Source: Burkholderia sp.
GTDB lineage: Bacteria > Pseudomonadota > Gammaproteobacteria > Burkholderiales > Burkholderiaceae
Length of the DNA: 64,000 bases
Reading direction: 5' to 3'
Assembly: GCA_031253835.1 (NCBI GenBank)
Contig: JAIRVP010000054.1
Location: 62,001-126,000, forward strand
A program made the position numbers and the translations under genes. The notes under the pieces were generated by a model. That model worked only from the letters and a program-made list of their open reading frames with translations. It was not told the DNA's origin and made no database searches. This document shows positions 1 to 9,576 of this stretch, one piece after another. Positions within the stretch are counted from its first letter, which is position 1; each line of letters starts with the position of its first letter.

Positions 1-62
1 GTGATCGTGTACCATCGGCGCTTCCCGATACGCTTTGACGCGCTGCCTTCGTCCGCCCGGCC

Positions 63-1292
63 ATGCCCGCGCGGTTCGTGCAGCGCACCTCCCTTCGCAT
101 GCCCTCACCCGTTCCGTCCGACGCCGCGCTGCGCCCGCTGCCGATCGATACGCTGACCGTGCCGGCCGCGCTCGACGGACGCACGGGCACCAACCGCTCG
201 GGCAGCACGCATCCGCAGATCGCCGCGACCAACGATCTCGACGCCGTGCGCGCATGGCTCGCGCGCTTCGTCGATACGCCGACCACGTTCCAGAACTACC
301 GCAAGGAAGCCGAACGCCTGCTGCTGTGGGCCGTGATCGCGTGCGGCAAGCCGCTGTCGTCGCTGACGCACGAGGATCTCGTCGTCTACCGGCAGTTCCT
401 GCTCGCGCCCGCGCCGGCCGATCTGTGGTGCGCGAACGGCGGCCGCAAGCATCCGCGCGACGATCCGCGCTGGCGGCCGTTCTACGGGCCGCTGTCGGCG
501 GCCAGCCAGCGGCAGGCGCTGGTGATCCTGAACGTGATGTTCTCGTGGCTCGTGCAGGCCGGCTATCTGGCCGGCAACCCGCTCGCGTTGTCGCGGCAGC
601 GGCAGCGCCGGCCCGCACCGCGCGTCACGCGCCATCTCGGGCAGCCGCTGTGGCAGTCGGTCAAGGACGCGATCGCCGCGATGCCGCGCGACGATGCGCG
701 CGCAAGCTTCCATGCGGATCGCGCGCGCTGGCTGTTCACGCTGCTGTATCTCGGCGGGCTGCGCATCACCGAAGCGGCCGACACGACGATGGGCCGGTTC
801 TTCTGCCGGCGCGATGCGAACGGGCACGATCGCTGGTGGCTCGACGTGACGGGCAAAGGCGGCCGGCAGCGGCTCGTGCCGGCCACCGCCGAGATGATGG
901 CCGAGCTCGCACGCTACCGGCGCGCGCACGGCCTGCCCGCGCTGCCGTCGGACGGCGAGCCCACGCCGCTCGTGCTGCCGGTCGGCCACGCGCGCAAGCC
1001 GCTCACGCGCGCGGCGCTGCACCGGATCGTGAAGCAGGTGTTCCGGCATGCGGCCGACCGGCTGCGCGCGAACGGCGAAACCGGCGACCAGCAGGCGCGC
1101 GTGCTCGAACAGGCGTCCGCGCACTGGCTGCGCCACAGCGCAGGCTCGCACATGGCCGACGGCCGCGTCGACCTGCGGCTCGTGCGCGACAACCTCGGTC
1201 ACGTATCGCTCACGACGACGAGCCAGTACCTGCACGCGGACGACGACTGGCGGCATCGCGAGACCGAGGAGAAGCACCGGATCGGATGGTAG
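63..1292 (+). CDS. Tyrosine recombinase / phage-type integrase
   Basis: This 409-residue protein should cut and rejoin DNA through a covalent 3'-phosphotyrosine. An N-terminal SAM-like core-binding region (about residues 50-190) precedes a catalytic domain. The conserved arginine lies in GGLRITEA near residue 233, the HxxR box in HWLRHSAG near 354-361, and the nucleophile is probably the Tyr of TTSQYLHA near 388. The spacing LGHVSLTTTSQY is typical of the family. All catalytic residues are present, so it looks intact. An internal ATG at 99 is an equally plausible start, as neither has a strong ribosome site. No attachment site or phage genes were seen beside it, so it may be a stand-alone recombinase. 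The family assignment is firm; the substrate is unknown. Confidence 0.9.
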   Translation: MPARFVQRTSLRMPSPVPSDAALRPLPIDTLTVPAALDGRTGTNRSGSTHPQIAATNDLDAVRAWLARFVDTPTTFQNYRKEAERLLLWAVIACGKPLSSLTHEDLVVYRQFLLAPAPADLWCANGGRKHPRDDPRWRPFYGPLSAASQRQALVILNVMFSWLVQAGYLAGNPLALSRQRQRRPAPRVTRHLGQPLWQSVKDAIAAMPRDDARASFHADRARWLFTLLYLGGLRITEAADTTMGRFFCRRDANGHDRWWLDVTGKGGRQRLVPATAEMMAELARYRRAHGLPALPSDGEPTPLVLPVGHARKPLTRAALHRIVKQVFRHAADRLRANGETGDQQARVLEQASAHWLRHSAGSHMADGRVDLRLVRDNLGHVSLTTTSQYLHADDDWRHRETEEKHRIGW

Positions 1293-1470
1293 CGGCAGCG
1301 CACCACCGCTCGGTGAACCGGATCGTCGACGAAGTCGCCCGCCCGGCATCGGCTGATATCCGTGCGATTCAACGGCATCGCCGCGCCGTTCAATCCCGCG
1401 GTGGAACGCTCGAAAAAGCGCCGGCCGGCGTTCGCCGGATCGGCCAGTGCATGCTCCCGGACGAGAAAGA

Positions 1471-1668
1471 TCAGCCAACGACCAGATGCACGACAAAGAT
1501 CAGCAATGCGATAAATATGCCGACGGCAACGAGCGCTGCAATAATGACAACAACCGGATTGAGCTGGGTCGCATCCGCTTCGAGATTCGCTCGTTTGTTG
1601 ACACCGAAAAACGCGAAAAATACCGCACGGAATGCGCGAGCAATCTGATTTCCACCTCTTTCCGCCAT
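1471..1668 (-). CDS. DUF2970 family small membrane protein
   Basis: A 65-residue protein with one C-terminal membrane segment (about residues 38-62) after a basic N-terminus. The block FFGVNKRANLEADATQLNP is characteristic of DUF2970 proteins, which are widespread in beta-proteobacteria and have no known function. The start at 1668 is chosen because AAGGAGAAGG sits just upstream. An upstream TTG in frame would place that Shine-Dalgarno sequence inside the gene. It lies convergent to the integrase. Confidence 0.72.
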   Translation of the reverse strand: MAERGGNQIARAFRAVFFAFFGVNKRANLEADATQLNPVVVIIAALVAVGIFIALLIFVVHLVVG

Positions 1669-1785
1669 TACCTTCTCCTTCAATTTTCAATTTGACGAAC
1701 AGCGCTGATTTCCACTCGGGCAGACCGCTCCCCGGCCGGGTTCGCTCGACAGGCACGCCGATAGCCGGATAGTCGTTGCGGCCGT

Positions 1786-2238
1786 TCAGTCGACGTATCG
1801 TCCACTGAACGCCCAAATGAGCATGACGACCAGCGCGGCAGCACTGGACATCCACTGCGTGACGACCCCGCCCCAGGCCAGCTCCGTGGCGGCATTCAAC
1901 AGACCCCGACTCGGCAGCATCAGAAACGCGCCCGATTCCATGTGCTGCGCCCGTTCAACGTGCCACCATCGCATCGACAGCAGGCTCGCAGCCCAGCCGG
2001 CCCCCACGACCAGGTAATCGATCACGACGAAATCGAATGGCTTGCCGGGATCGATTGCGACCTCTGCCGTGATTCGCGCGATCGAAAGCACGAGAACGAA
2101 GACGGTCAACCCGGCGAACCACATCGGATAACGAAGCAGGACGGCAAACAGGAAGCTGAACATCGTGACGAGCTGCGGCCATGCCAGGCGTATCAGCGCC
2201 AGCGTCGTCCGCAGGTCGCTCGAATCGGCGTCATGCAT
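1786..2238 (-). CDS. Four-helix membrane protein of unknown function
   Basis: About 150 residues with roughly four hydrophobic segments (near residues 20-40, 42-62, 75-95 and 120-145) and few charged residues between them. No family is recognised. The first in-frame ATG is at 2262, but the MHDADSS start at 2238 gives a more natural hydrophilic N-terminus. It follows the hyf-like operon on the same strand with a 77-base gap, so it may be co-transcribed with it. Any role in that complex is guesswork. Confidence 0.6.
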   Translation of the reverse strand: MHDADSSDLRTTLALIRLAWPQLVTMFSFLFAVLLRYPMWFAGLTVFVLVLSIARITAEVAIDPGKPFDFVVIDYLVVGAGWAASLLSMRWWHVERAQHMESGAFLMLPSRGLLNAATELAWGGVVTQWMSSAAALVVMLIWAFSGRYVD

Positions 2239-2315
2239 GGGCGGAGTCCCGCGCAATCGCACCTTCGTCGGCGAGACAACATCGGTTCGACGACATTTTC
2301 ACCGGCATATTCGCG

Positions 2316-2831
2316 TCACTCCCGGCGTGACCGGCATGCCGTCACAATGCCTCGCAACAGGTCGACGGGCGCCGGTGGACAGCCGGGAATCATCACGTCG
2401 ACGGGCAGGATCGACGACACGGGTCCGCACACCGCATAGCTGTCGGCAAAGATGCCGCCCGTGCACGCACATTCGCCCGCGGCGACGACGAGCTTCGGCG
2501 CCGGCGTCGCCTCGTACGCAGCAAGCACGGCCGCGCGCATGTTCAGTGTCACGGGGCCCGTCACGAGCAACAGGTCCGCGTGCCGAGGGCTCGCGACGAA
2601 TTTGATACCGAGGCCCTCGATGTTGTAGTACGGGTTGTTCAATGCGTGAATTTCCAGCTCGCATCCATTGCACGACCCCGCGTCGATCTGTCGAATGCAC
2701 AGTGCCCGTCCGATCAGATCGAGAATGTTCCGGTGAATCTGCTGCGCCTCGTGACGCCAGGCGTCTTCTGCCGCCGGTACGGGTTCGTCGGGGAAATCGG
2801 TGCGCGCGAACTGTCGAATGAGCTGCCACAT
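2316..2831 (-). CDS. hyfI: Hydrogenase-4-like small subunit HyfI / NuoB-like
   Basis: A 171-residue NuoB/HyfI-type protein that would carry the terminal [4Fe-4S] (N2-like) cluster of a complex I-related module. The ligand motifs are intact: SCNGCE near residues 53-58, GECACTGG around 115, and PGCPPAP near 150. The ATG at 2831 overlaps the stop of hyfG (ATGA), indicating translational coupling; the frame stays open further upstream, but only inside hyfG. It is the last clear gene of the hyfB-C-E-F-G-I order. Because the partner subunit lacks Ni-Fe ligands, the cluster cannot be assumed to feed a hydrogenase site. Confidence 0.88.
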   Translation of the reverse strand: MWQLIRQFARTDFPDEPVPAAEDAWRHEAQQIHRNILDLIGRALCIRQIDAGSCNGCELEIHALNNPYYNIEGLGIKFVASPRHADLLLVTGPVTLNMRAAVLAAYEATPAPKLVVAAGECACTGGIFADSYAVCGPVSSILPVDVMIPGCPPAPVDLLRGIVTACRSRRE

Positions 2832-4393
2832 CAGAGATCGTGCCCCGCGTAGTTCAGGTTGAACGACTTGTTGATCAGCGGAAAATCCGGAACGATGTTG
2901 CCGATGATCGCGTGCTCGAGCGCCGGCCAGTTCTGCCACGACGGATCGTGGCAATGGCATCGTGCAATCACGTCGCCCGGCGCCGTCTCGAGTGCGACGA
3001 ACACGTCTCCGCGCCAGCCTTCGACCCAGCCGACACCGCGCGCAGGCACGGCAGCCGGCGAGACGTCGACGGCGACCGGGCCGTCCGGCAACCGGGTCAG
3101 CACACTCCGCATCAAACGCAGGGATTCGTCGATTTCCGCAAACCGTACGGCCACGCGCGCTGCGACGTCTCCACGCGTATCGCTTGTCGTGTTGACGGCC
3201 AGTTCGTCATACGGAGCCGGACGCATATTGGCGCGTACATCGAACGCGCGGCCGCTGGCGCGTGCTGCCATGCCGCGCACGCCAAAATGCCCGGCGACAT
3301 CGGCCGTCAATCGCCCCGTGCCGAGAAAGCGGTCCTGCAGCCCGGACTGATCGTCATAGATTTGCCGCATCGCCTCGACTTCACGCCCGATGCGTTCGCA
3401 CTGCGCCAGCAGCATGTCGACCTGCCCCGATTGGAGGTCGGCCGCCACGCCCCCGGGCACCACCCGATCCATCAGGTATCGATGCCCGAACGCCTGGTCG
3501 TTCATCCGTATCCAGTCCTCCTTGATCCGCGAGAACTGCGCGAGACCGAATGCGAATCCGGCATCGTTACCGAGCGCGCCAAGATCGCCCAGATGATTGG
3601 CGACGCGTTCCCGTTCCAGCAAGAGCGCACGCAAATACAGCGCGCGCTTCGACAAGGCGGTGCCGCACGCCTGTTCGAGCGCCATGCAGTAGGCCCACGA
3701 AAACGCAACCGTCGAATCACCCGCGATCCGGCCTGCAACCCGGTGGCCGCGTGACGCGGACGTGCGCTCGAACACGCGTTCGACCCCGCGGTGCGCGTAG
3801 CCGAGTCGCTCCTCGAGCCGCAGGACCTTCTCGCCGACGACCGAAAACCGGAAATGGCCCGGCTCGATGATGCCGGCATGGATGGGTCCGACCGCGATCT
3901 CGTGCACACCGTCGCCAGCAACCTGCACGAACGCGTAATTTGCCTCGTTCGACTCGAATCGCTCGAGGCCCGTGGCCTGCTGCTGCAGCGGAAAATAGTC
4001 GCCGGGCCAGTTCCCGTGATTCAGCCATGGCCGCGTATCCTCGGCACCGCGGGCACGCAAGCCGGCCAGATCGAAAATCGCCCGCTGCATCCGTGCTGCG
4101 TACGGAAAAATGGCGGCCAGATCGGGAAAGTCCCCGTCGGGCTGCGGCGTGTTGCCCGTGACGAGACGGGCCCACAGGATGCCATCGTCGCATTCATACG
4201 CCGCGTGCACCGAAAACGATCGGTCAGGCGCTTCGCCGCCCCACATCGCAATGAGCCGTGTCTGCTCCGCACGCGCCGCCTGTGCGATCTCGATCCACCC
4301 GGATTCGTCGACGTCGGCCACGATCACCGGAATCCGGTCCGCCCCTTGCGCGAGGCGCGTCGCCCCTGCCATCTTCATCAAGTCGAGTCGCAT
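2831..4393 (-). CDS. hyfG: HyfG-like large subunit lacking Ni-Fe cysteines (NuoCD-like)
   Basis: This 520-residue protein fuses a NuoC-like N-terminal part (about residues 1-150) to a NuoD/hydrogenase-large-subunit fold (about 170-520). True group 4 hydrogenases bind Ni-Fe with one CxxC near the HRG(I/V)E region and another near the C-terminus (DPCxxC). Here the first site reads RVAGRIAGDSTVAF near residue 215 and the C-terminal site reads DPSWQNW near 484, so all four cysteines are missing. The fold appears conserved but without a Ni-Fe centre. It overlaps hyfI by ATGA and follows hyfF by 3 bases. It resembles the cysteine-less HycE-type proteins known in some actinobacteria and proteobacteria. 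Confidence 0.88.
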   Translation of the reverse strand: MRLDLMKMAGATRLAQGADRIPVIVADVDESGWIEIAQAARAEQTRLIAMWGGEAPDRSFSVHAAYECDDGILWARLVTGNTPQPDGDFPDLAAIFPYAARMQRAIFDLAGLRARGAEDTRPWLNHGNWPGDYFPLQQQATGLERFESNEANYAFVQVAGDGVHEIAVGPIHAGIIEPGHFRFSVVGEKVLRLEERLGYAHRGVERVFERTSASRGHRVAGRIAGDSTVAFSWAYCMALEQACGTALSKRALYLRALLLERERVANHLGDLGALGNDAGFAFGLAQFSRIKEDWIRMNDQAFGHRYLMDRVVPGGVAADLQSGQVDMLLAQCERIGREVEAMRQIYDDQSGLQDRFLGTGRLTADVAGHFGVRGMAARASGRAFDVRANMRPAPYDELAVNTTSDTRGDVAARVAVRFAEIDESLRLMRSVLTRLPDGPVAVDVSPAAVPARGVGWVEGWRGDVFVALETAPGDVIARCHCHDPSWQNWPALEHAIIGNIVPDFPLINKSFNLNYAGHDL

Positions 4394-4396
4394 GAT

Positions 4397-5860
4397 CTAC
4401 CCCGCCAGCATTGTTGCAGCCTGGCGATACCACATTGCCAGATAAGGCGGCACGTACAGGCCAAGCATCAGGCCGAGGCCCAAATGGACAAACACGGGCA
4501 GCAGGGCCGGTCGATGCTCGAGCGGCTTCGCCGTCGTCGTGCCGCCCAGCACCATCCGCTGCACGCGCGCGAAGATCGCCGCAAACGCCACCCCGAGCCC
4601 GAGCAGCAGGAACGGCGCGGTCCAGGGCAGCGTATTCATGGCCGTCGTCAGGATCAGGAACTCGCTCGCAAATACGCCGAACGGCGGCAGGCCGAGAATC
4701 GCCAGCGTGCCCAGCATCATTCCCCAGCCGACGGTCGGGCTGACCTGCAACAGCCCGCGAATCCCTTCGATTGCCTGCGTGCCGACCTTCTGCGCCGCGT
4801 GGCCGACCGCGAAGAAAATCGCCGACTTGACGAGCGAGTGAACCGTCATGTGCAGCAGCCCGGCGAACGTCGCGACCGGGCCGCCCAGCCCGAATGCGAA
4901 TGTCATCAGGCCCATATGCTCGATCGACGAATAGGAGAACAGCCGCTTGACGTCCTTCTGCCGAAACAGCGAGAACGACGCGATCAGCACGGACACGAGC
5001 CCGAAGCCGACCAGTAGCCGCCCGGGCAGGCCGTTGCCGAGCGCACCGTCGGCGAGCACTTTGCAGCGCAGCACCGCGTAAAGCGCGACGTTCAGGAGCA
5101 ATCCGGACAGCACCGCCGAAATCGGCGTCGGGCCTTCGGCATGCGCGTCCGGCAGCCAGCTGTGCATCGGCACGAGCCCGACCTTCGTGCCGTAGCCGAC
5201 GAGCAGGAAGACAAACGCGATCGAAACGATCGTCGGATCGAGCTGGGTCTTGACGGCGGCCAGGCTCGTCCAGAGCAGCGCATCGCCGCCGGTCAGCTGC
5301 CGGCTCGCCGCGAGGTACAGCAGGATCGTGCCGAACAACGCCTGGGCGATGCCGACGCCGCACAAGATGAAATATTTCCACGCAGCTTCGAGGCTCGCGG
5401 CGGTCCGGTAGACGCTGACGAGCAGAACGGTGGCGAGCGTCGCCGCCTCCATCGCGACCCACAGCACACCGAGGTTGTCGGTCAAGAGCGCAAGGAGCAT
5501 CGCGAACATGAACAGCTGATACATGCTGTGATAGAGCCGCATCCGCGCGGGCGTCATTCGGCCACGCGCCTCCTCGACCTGCATGTATGGCATCGAGAAC
5601 ACCGACGTCGTCCAGCCGACGAACGCAGTCAGCGCAACCAGATAGACGTTGAGTGGATCGACAAAGAATGCCTGCCCCAACGCAAACGACGGCCCTTGCT
5701 CGACGGTGCGCACCGCCAGCACGAACGACGCCGCGCACGTCAGAAAGCTGAATCCGGCGTTCAGGCTGCGCGAGACGTGACTGGGCCGCACGCACGCGAG
5801 GCAGGCGGCCGCCGACAGCGGAATGCCGAGCAATGCCAGCACGACGTAGGCGTCATTCAT
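4397..5860 (-). CDS. hyfF: HyfF-like antiporter-type membrane subunit
   Basis: A 487-residue polytopic protein of the NuoL/M/N and Mrp antiporter family, with about 13-14 membrane helices. The core block around PMHSWLPDAHAEGPTP and the following LLLNVALYAVLR segment match the proton_antipo_M domain, including the conserved charged residues of the putative proton channel. E. coli HyfF is of similar length. It begins inside the end of hyfE (8-base overlap) and is followed after 3 bases by hyfG. It probably contributes an ion-translocating half-channel to the membrane arm. Confidence 0.88.
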   Translation of the reverse strand: MNDAYVVLALLGIPLSAAACLACVRPSHVSRSLNAGFSFLTCAASFVLAVRTVEQGPSFALGQAFFVDPLNVYLVALTAFVGWTTSVFSMPYMQVEEARGRMTPARMRLYHSMYQLFMFAMLLALLTDNLGVLWVAMEAATLATVLLVSVYRTAASLEAAWKYFILCGVGIAQALFGTILLYLAASRQLTGGDALLWTSLAAVKTQLDPTIVSIAFVFLLVGYGTKVGLVPMHSWLPDAHAEGPTPISAVLSGLLLNVALYAVLRCKVLADGALGNGLPGRLLVGFGLVSVLIASFSLFRQKDVKRLFSYSSIEHMGLMTFAFGLGGPVATFAGLLHMTVHSLVKSAIFFAVGHAAQKVGTQAIEGIRGLLQVSPTVGWGMMLGTLAILGLPPFGVFASEFLILTTAMNTLPWTAPFLLLGLGVAFAAIFARVQRMVLGGTTTAKPLEHRPALLPVFVHLGLGLMLGLYVPPYLAMWYRQAATMLAG

Positions 5861-6512
5861 CTTTGAGTTTTTCCAGATGATGGATGTCCAGGCTGTCGAA
5901 TTGCTCGCGAATCTGGAACATGAACACGCCGAGGATCAGGATGCCGATCAACACGTCGAGCCCGATACCGAACTCGACGATCATCGGCATGCCATTGGTC
6001 GCGGCGGTGGCCGCAAAAAATAATCCGTTCTCCATCGACAGGAAGCCGATCACTTGCGGAATCGCCTTGGCGCGCGTGATCATGCTCAGGAAGGACAGCA
6101 ACACGCACGCGAGCGCAATGCCGAGCGTACCGCGCGCGACCGAGGTCGCGAGCTGGCTGATCGGCGACGCGACGTTGAACGCGATGACCACGAGCACAAT
6201 GCCGATCAGCAGCGTCGTCGGGATGTTGATGAGCGGCTCGACGTCCGCCTGAACGTCGAGCCTGCGAACGAGCCGGTACAGGATCCAGGGAATCAGGCCG
6301 ACCTTCAACGCGAGCGTCAGCCCGGCAGACACGTATAGATGCGCGTCGCTCGTCACGAAGCCCAGAATCAGGTTCGCCGAAACCAGCGTGACGCCCTGCA
6401 ACGTATACAGATGGATGAGCGTCAGGATCCGGCGCTGGCTGAGCATCGCAAACGACAGCATCAGCAGCACGGCCGCAAGAAAGTTGATCAGCTGCGTCGC
6501 GTACCCGTGCAT
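5853..6512 (-). CDS. hyfE: HyfE-like membrane subunit (NuoK-type)
   Basis: A 219-residue hydrophobic protein with about 6-7 membrane segments, matching HyfE/HycE-adjacent NuoK-like subunits in length and in its position between hyfC and hyfF. A conserved segment is LSMENGLFFAATA near residue 160, which carries the membrane glutamate typical of NuoK-like proteins. Its ATG directly abuts the stop of hyfC and its end overlaps hyfF, so translation is tightly coupled. Confidence 0.85.
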   Translation of the reverse strand: MHGYATQLINFLAAVLLMLSFAMLSQRRILTLIHLYTLQGVTLVSANLILGFVTSDAHLYVSAGLTLALKVGLIPWILYRLVRRLDVQADVEPLINIPTTLLIGIVLVVIAFNVASPISQLATSVARGTLGIALACVLLSFLSMITRAKAIPQVIGFLSMENGLFFAATAATNGMPMIVEFGIGLDVLIGILILGVFMFQIREQFDSLDIHHLEKLKDE

Positions 6513-7463
6513 TCATGCCCCCAGCAACAGGTGAACGAGCATGCCGATCACGGCCAGCAGGAAGGCCGTCGCGAGAAACTCCGGCACCCGGAAGATCCGC
6601 ATCTTCGCGTTGGCCGTTTCGACTACCGCGAGCGCGGCGCCGCCCATCGCCAGCTTGACGAAGAGGACCGGTACGGCCAGCAGCAGCGCGGACGGGTTGC
6701 CCGCACTCGCGATGCCCCACGGGATGAACAGGGCGAGGCCGATGCACGAATACGCGAACAGCTTGAGGCTGGCGGCCCATTCCATCAGCGCGAGATGCCG
6801 CCCCGAATATTCGAGGATCAGCGCCTCGTGGATCATCGTGAGCTCGAGGTGGGTCGTCGGGTTGTCGACAGGCAGCCGCGCGTTTTCGGCCAGCGATACC
6901 AGCGTGAATGCGATCCCGGCGAAGGCCAGGCTCGGGTAAATCGCGAGTTCGCTGCGCCCGAGCGTCGCGACGATGCTCGTCAGCAGCGTCGATCGCGTGA
7001 TCAGCGAAGCCGACAGCAGCACCATCAACAACGCCGGCTCCGCGAGAAACCCGATCAGCATCTCGCGTCGGGCGCCGAGCGTGCCGAATGCCGTGCCACT
7101 GTCCATCGCCGCGAGCGACAGCGCAACACGCGCGAGCGCGAACAGGCCGACCAGCGCGATCGCGTCCGCGGCAGGCGACAGCGGCAACTCGGTCGACAGT
7201 GTCGGCACGATCGCGCATGCGAGCGTCATCGACGCCCAGACGACGTAGGGCGCGCCGCGGAATACGAGACTCGCGTCATGCGCAACGATCGAGTCCTTGT
7301 TGAACAGCTTACGGAGCATCCGATACGGCTGCCAGATGGATGGCGCGCGCCGGTTCTGCAGCCACGCCCTGCACTGGTTGGCCCATCCCGTCAGCAGGGG
7401 CGCGGCCGCCAGCGCGACCACGATCTCGAGGGCCTGCGATATCACGCCGGACAGGGTTACCAT
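6513..7463 (-). CDS. hyfC: HyfC-like membrane subunit (NuoH-type)
   Basis: A 316-residue NuoH/HycD/HyfC homologue that would join the peripheral arm to the membrane arm. Signature blocks are ENARLPVDNPTTHLELTMIH and the preceding EPALLMVLL segment, with about eight membrane helices. The ATG at 7463 lies 7 bases inside the end of hyfB; length then matches E. coli HyfC. A much longer open frame continues upstream to 9038 but is only a shadow of hyfB. Confidence 0.9.
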   Translation of the reverse strand: MVTLSGVISQALEIVVALAAAPLLTGWANQCRAWLQNRRAPSIWQPYRMLRKLFNKDSIVAHDASLVFRGAPYVVWASMTLACAIVPTLSTELPLSPAADAIALVGLFALARVALSLAAMDSGTAFGTLGARREMLIGFLAEPALLMVLLSASLITRSTLLTSIVATLGRSELAIYPSLAFAGIAFTLVSLAENARLPVDNPTTHLELTMIHEALILEYSGRHLALMEWAASLKLFAYSCIGLALFIPWGIASAGNPSALLLAVPVLFVKLAMGGAALAVVETANAKMRIFRVPEFLATAFLLAVIGMLVHLLLGA

Positions 7464-9463
7464 CGTCTCACCAGCATCAGGAGCAGGATCAGTACGGTAA
7501 AGCTGTAGGTCAGGTAGAACGCTATCTTGCCTGTCTGCAGGCGGCCGGCCCAGTCGGCGGCACGCTGAACCAGCGCCGCGATGGGTTCGTAGAGCAACGA
7601 CCAGGTGCGGTCCGTCACCGATACCTGGTAAGTCGGTTGCTTGTCGAACGGCGACGGCACTTGCCGTTCGATCCGAAACAGCGGAGCGAATATCTCGCGG
7701 ATCGGCTGCCCGAACCCTTCCGCCGTGTCCTGCATCCGCGCGGTCGTGAACGGGAATCCGCAACTCCATGGTGCTGCGCGCCGCAACCTCCCGTGGTAGA
7801 AGCGCCGCACCAGCACCCAGACAAGCCCGCAGCTCGCGATGAAAAACAGCATGAACACCGCAGGCATGTAGCTCGCCCGCGCCGTCGACACCGGCACGAA
7901 CAGCAGCCAGCCGTGATTCTCGGCGCCAATGCCGGCGCCGACGAGCGTGCGCGTCACCCGGTCCAGGAGCTTGACGAACTGCGCAGGCATCAGCCCGAGC
8001 AGGACACCGGCGATGGCGAACCAGGCGAATGCAACCCGCTCCCACGCGTTCGCATCGCGCGCACGGTTCAGTTTCGCTTCCCGCGGCCGCCCAAGGAACA
8101 CGATGCCGAAAAACTTGACCATCGTATAACCGGCCAGCGCGGCCGACATCGCGATCAGCGCGGCCACGATCGGCACCGTCATCGCCAGCATCGAATCCGG
8201 CAGGCTCGGTGTGAACAGGACACTCTGCAACAACAGCCACTCGGCAGCGAAGCCGCTCAGCGGCGGCAAGCCGGCACTCGCCGCGACACCGGCGAGAACC
8301 GCCCACGCCGTCCACGGCATGAAGCGAATCAGGCCGCCAAGCTTGCCGAGGTTGCGCTCGCCGGTTGCGTGCAGCACGGCACCGGTACCGAGAAACAGCA
8401 GGCTCTTGAACGCCGCATGCGCGACGACCTGATAAAGCATCGCGGTCAGCGCGAGCGCCGCGAGGCTTGTCATCCCGTATGCGCGAAACAGCACCGCGAT
8501 CCCCAGCGCGACGATCATCAGGCCCACGTTGTCGATCGACGAATAGGCCAGGAGGCGCTTCATGTCGGCCTGGATGGTACTGAATACGACACCGAGCAGC
8601 GCGGTACCGACACCGAGCACGAGCAGCAGCACGCCCCACCACGCAATCTGGACGTGCAGCAGGTCGAACACGGTGCGCAGCAGGCCGTACAAGCCGACTT
8701 TCAGCACGAATCCGCTCAGCAGCGCCGATACGGGAGACGGTGCCGCGGGGTGTGCCTCGGGCAGCCACACGTGCAGCGGAAAGATGCCCGCCTTCGCGCC
8801 GAAGCCGACGAGCGCAAACAGGAACGCGAGCGACGCCCAGAATGCGTCGAGCGATTGCACGCGCATGTTGGCGAACGTGTAGTCGCCCGTGTGCGCCTGC
8901 AGGATGCCGAAGCAGAGGAGCAGCGCAAGCGCGCCGACATGGGAGATCAGGAAATACAGGTAGCCCGCCCGACGGATCTCGCCGATCCGGTGGTTGGTCA
9001 TGACGAGGAACGTCGCGCACAGCGTCAGCATTTCCCACGCGACCATGAACAGATAGGCATCGTCCGCGACGAGCACCATCGCGATGCTCGCGATGCAGAC
9101 GTGATACTCGAAGCAGATCAGCCCCGGCGCAGCGCCTTCACCCTTGCGGAAGTAACCGGCGGAGAAGGCGCCGATCCCGGCGCTGACGATGCCGAGCACG
9201 AACAGGAAATAGCCGGACAGCCGATCGACGCGCAGATGGAACGGCAGGTCGGGCAAGCCGATCGGCAGCACCATGGCCGACGGCTGCGCAAAGAGGGCGG
9301 CGAGACCCGCGGCACCGAGCAGCAGGCCGCCTAGCGCACCGAGCGGAAACAGGCCATGCGCGACGAACCGCGTGCGGCGCAAGCCCCCGATGCCGAGCAA
9401 GCCGATCGCGACCCAGGCGGCCACGACCAGCATGACGAAATGGACGACAGGCGCGGGTGCCAT
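7457..9463 (-). CDS. hyfB: HyfB-like antiporter-type membrane subunit
   Basis: A 668-residue NuoL-like proton-antiporter-family protein, close to the length of E. coli HyfB. The core has KAGIFPLHVWLPEAHPAAPSP and the following LLSGFVLKVGLYGLLR, the hallmark antiporter block. The C-terminal third carries the HyfB-type hydrophilic region (about residues 560-640). The start at 9463 is preferred because GGAG lies nine bases upstream; ATG codons at 9508 and 9538 are alternatives. It heads the six-gene operon. Genes for HyfA/HyfH ferredoxins and HyfD are absent. Confidence 0.88.
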   Translation of the reverse strand: MAPAPVVHFVMLVVAAWVAIGLLGIGGLRRTRFVAHGLFPLGALGGLLLGAAGLAALFAQPSAMVLPIGLPDLPFHLRVDRLSGYFLFVLGIVSAGIGAFSAGYFRKGEGAAPGLICFEYHVCIASIAMVLVADDAYLFMVAWEMLTLCATFLVMTNHRIGEIRRAGYLYFLISHVGALALLLCFGILQAHTGDYTFANMRVQSLDAFWASLAFLFALVGFGAKAGIFPLHVWLPEAHPAAPSPVSALLSGFVLKVGLYGLLRTVFDLLHVQIAWWGVLLLVLGVGTALLGVVFSTIQADMKRLLAYSSIDNVGLMIVALGIAVLFRAYGMTSLAALALTAMLYQVVAHAAFKSLLFLGTGAVLHATGERNLGKLGGLIRFMPWTAWAVLAGVAASAGLPPLSGFAAEWLLLQSVLFTPSLPDSMLAMTVPIVAALIAMSAALAGYTMVKFFGIVFLGRPREAKLNRARDANAWERVAFAWFAIAGVLLGLMPAQFVKLLDRVTRTLVGAGIGAENHGWLLFVPVSTARASYMPAVFMLFFIASCGLVWVLVRRFYHGRLRRAAPWSCGFPFTTARMQDTAEGFGQPIREIFAPLFRIERQVPSPFDKQPTYQVSVTDRTWSLLYEPIAALVQRAADWAGRLQTGKIAFYLTYSFTVLILLLMLVRRW

Positions 9464-9576
9464 CCGGAATGTCTCCAGTACGCTCGGGTTGAACGAGGTG
9501 CATGTCATGGCCGCGAAATCGACGGCGCGGTCCTGCACGCATTATGACACCGAAAAACCCATCTGGATAACACGAC

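Noticed and set aside
6513-9038. 841-residue open frame covering hyfC and most of hyfB
   Set aside because: Only the last 316 residues are HyfC-like; the upstream part is Arg-rich nonsense in a shifted frame of hyfB.
2316-9463. Genuine formate hydrogenlyase or hydrogenase-4
   Set aside because: The large subunit lacks all four Ni-Fe cysteines and the ferredoxin subunits are absent.
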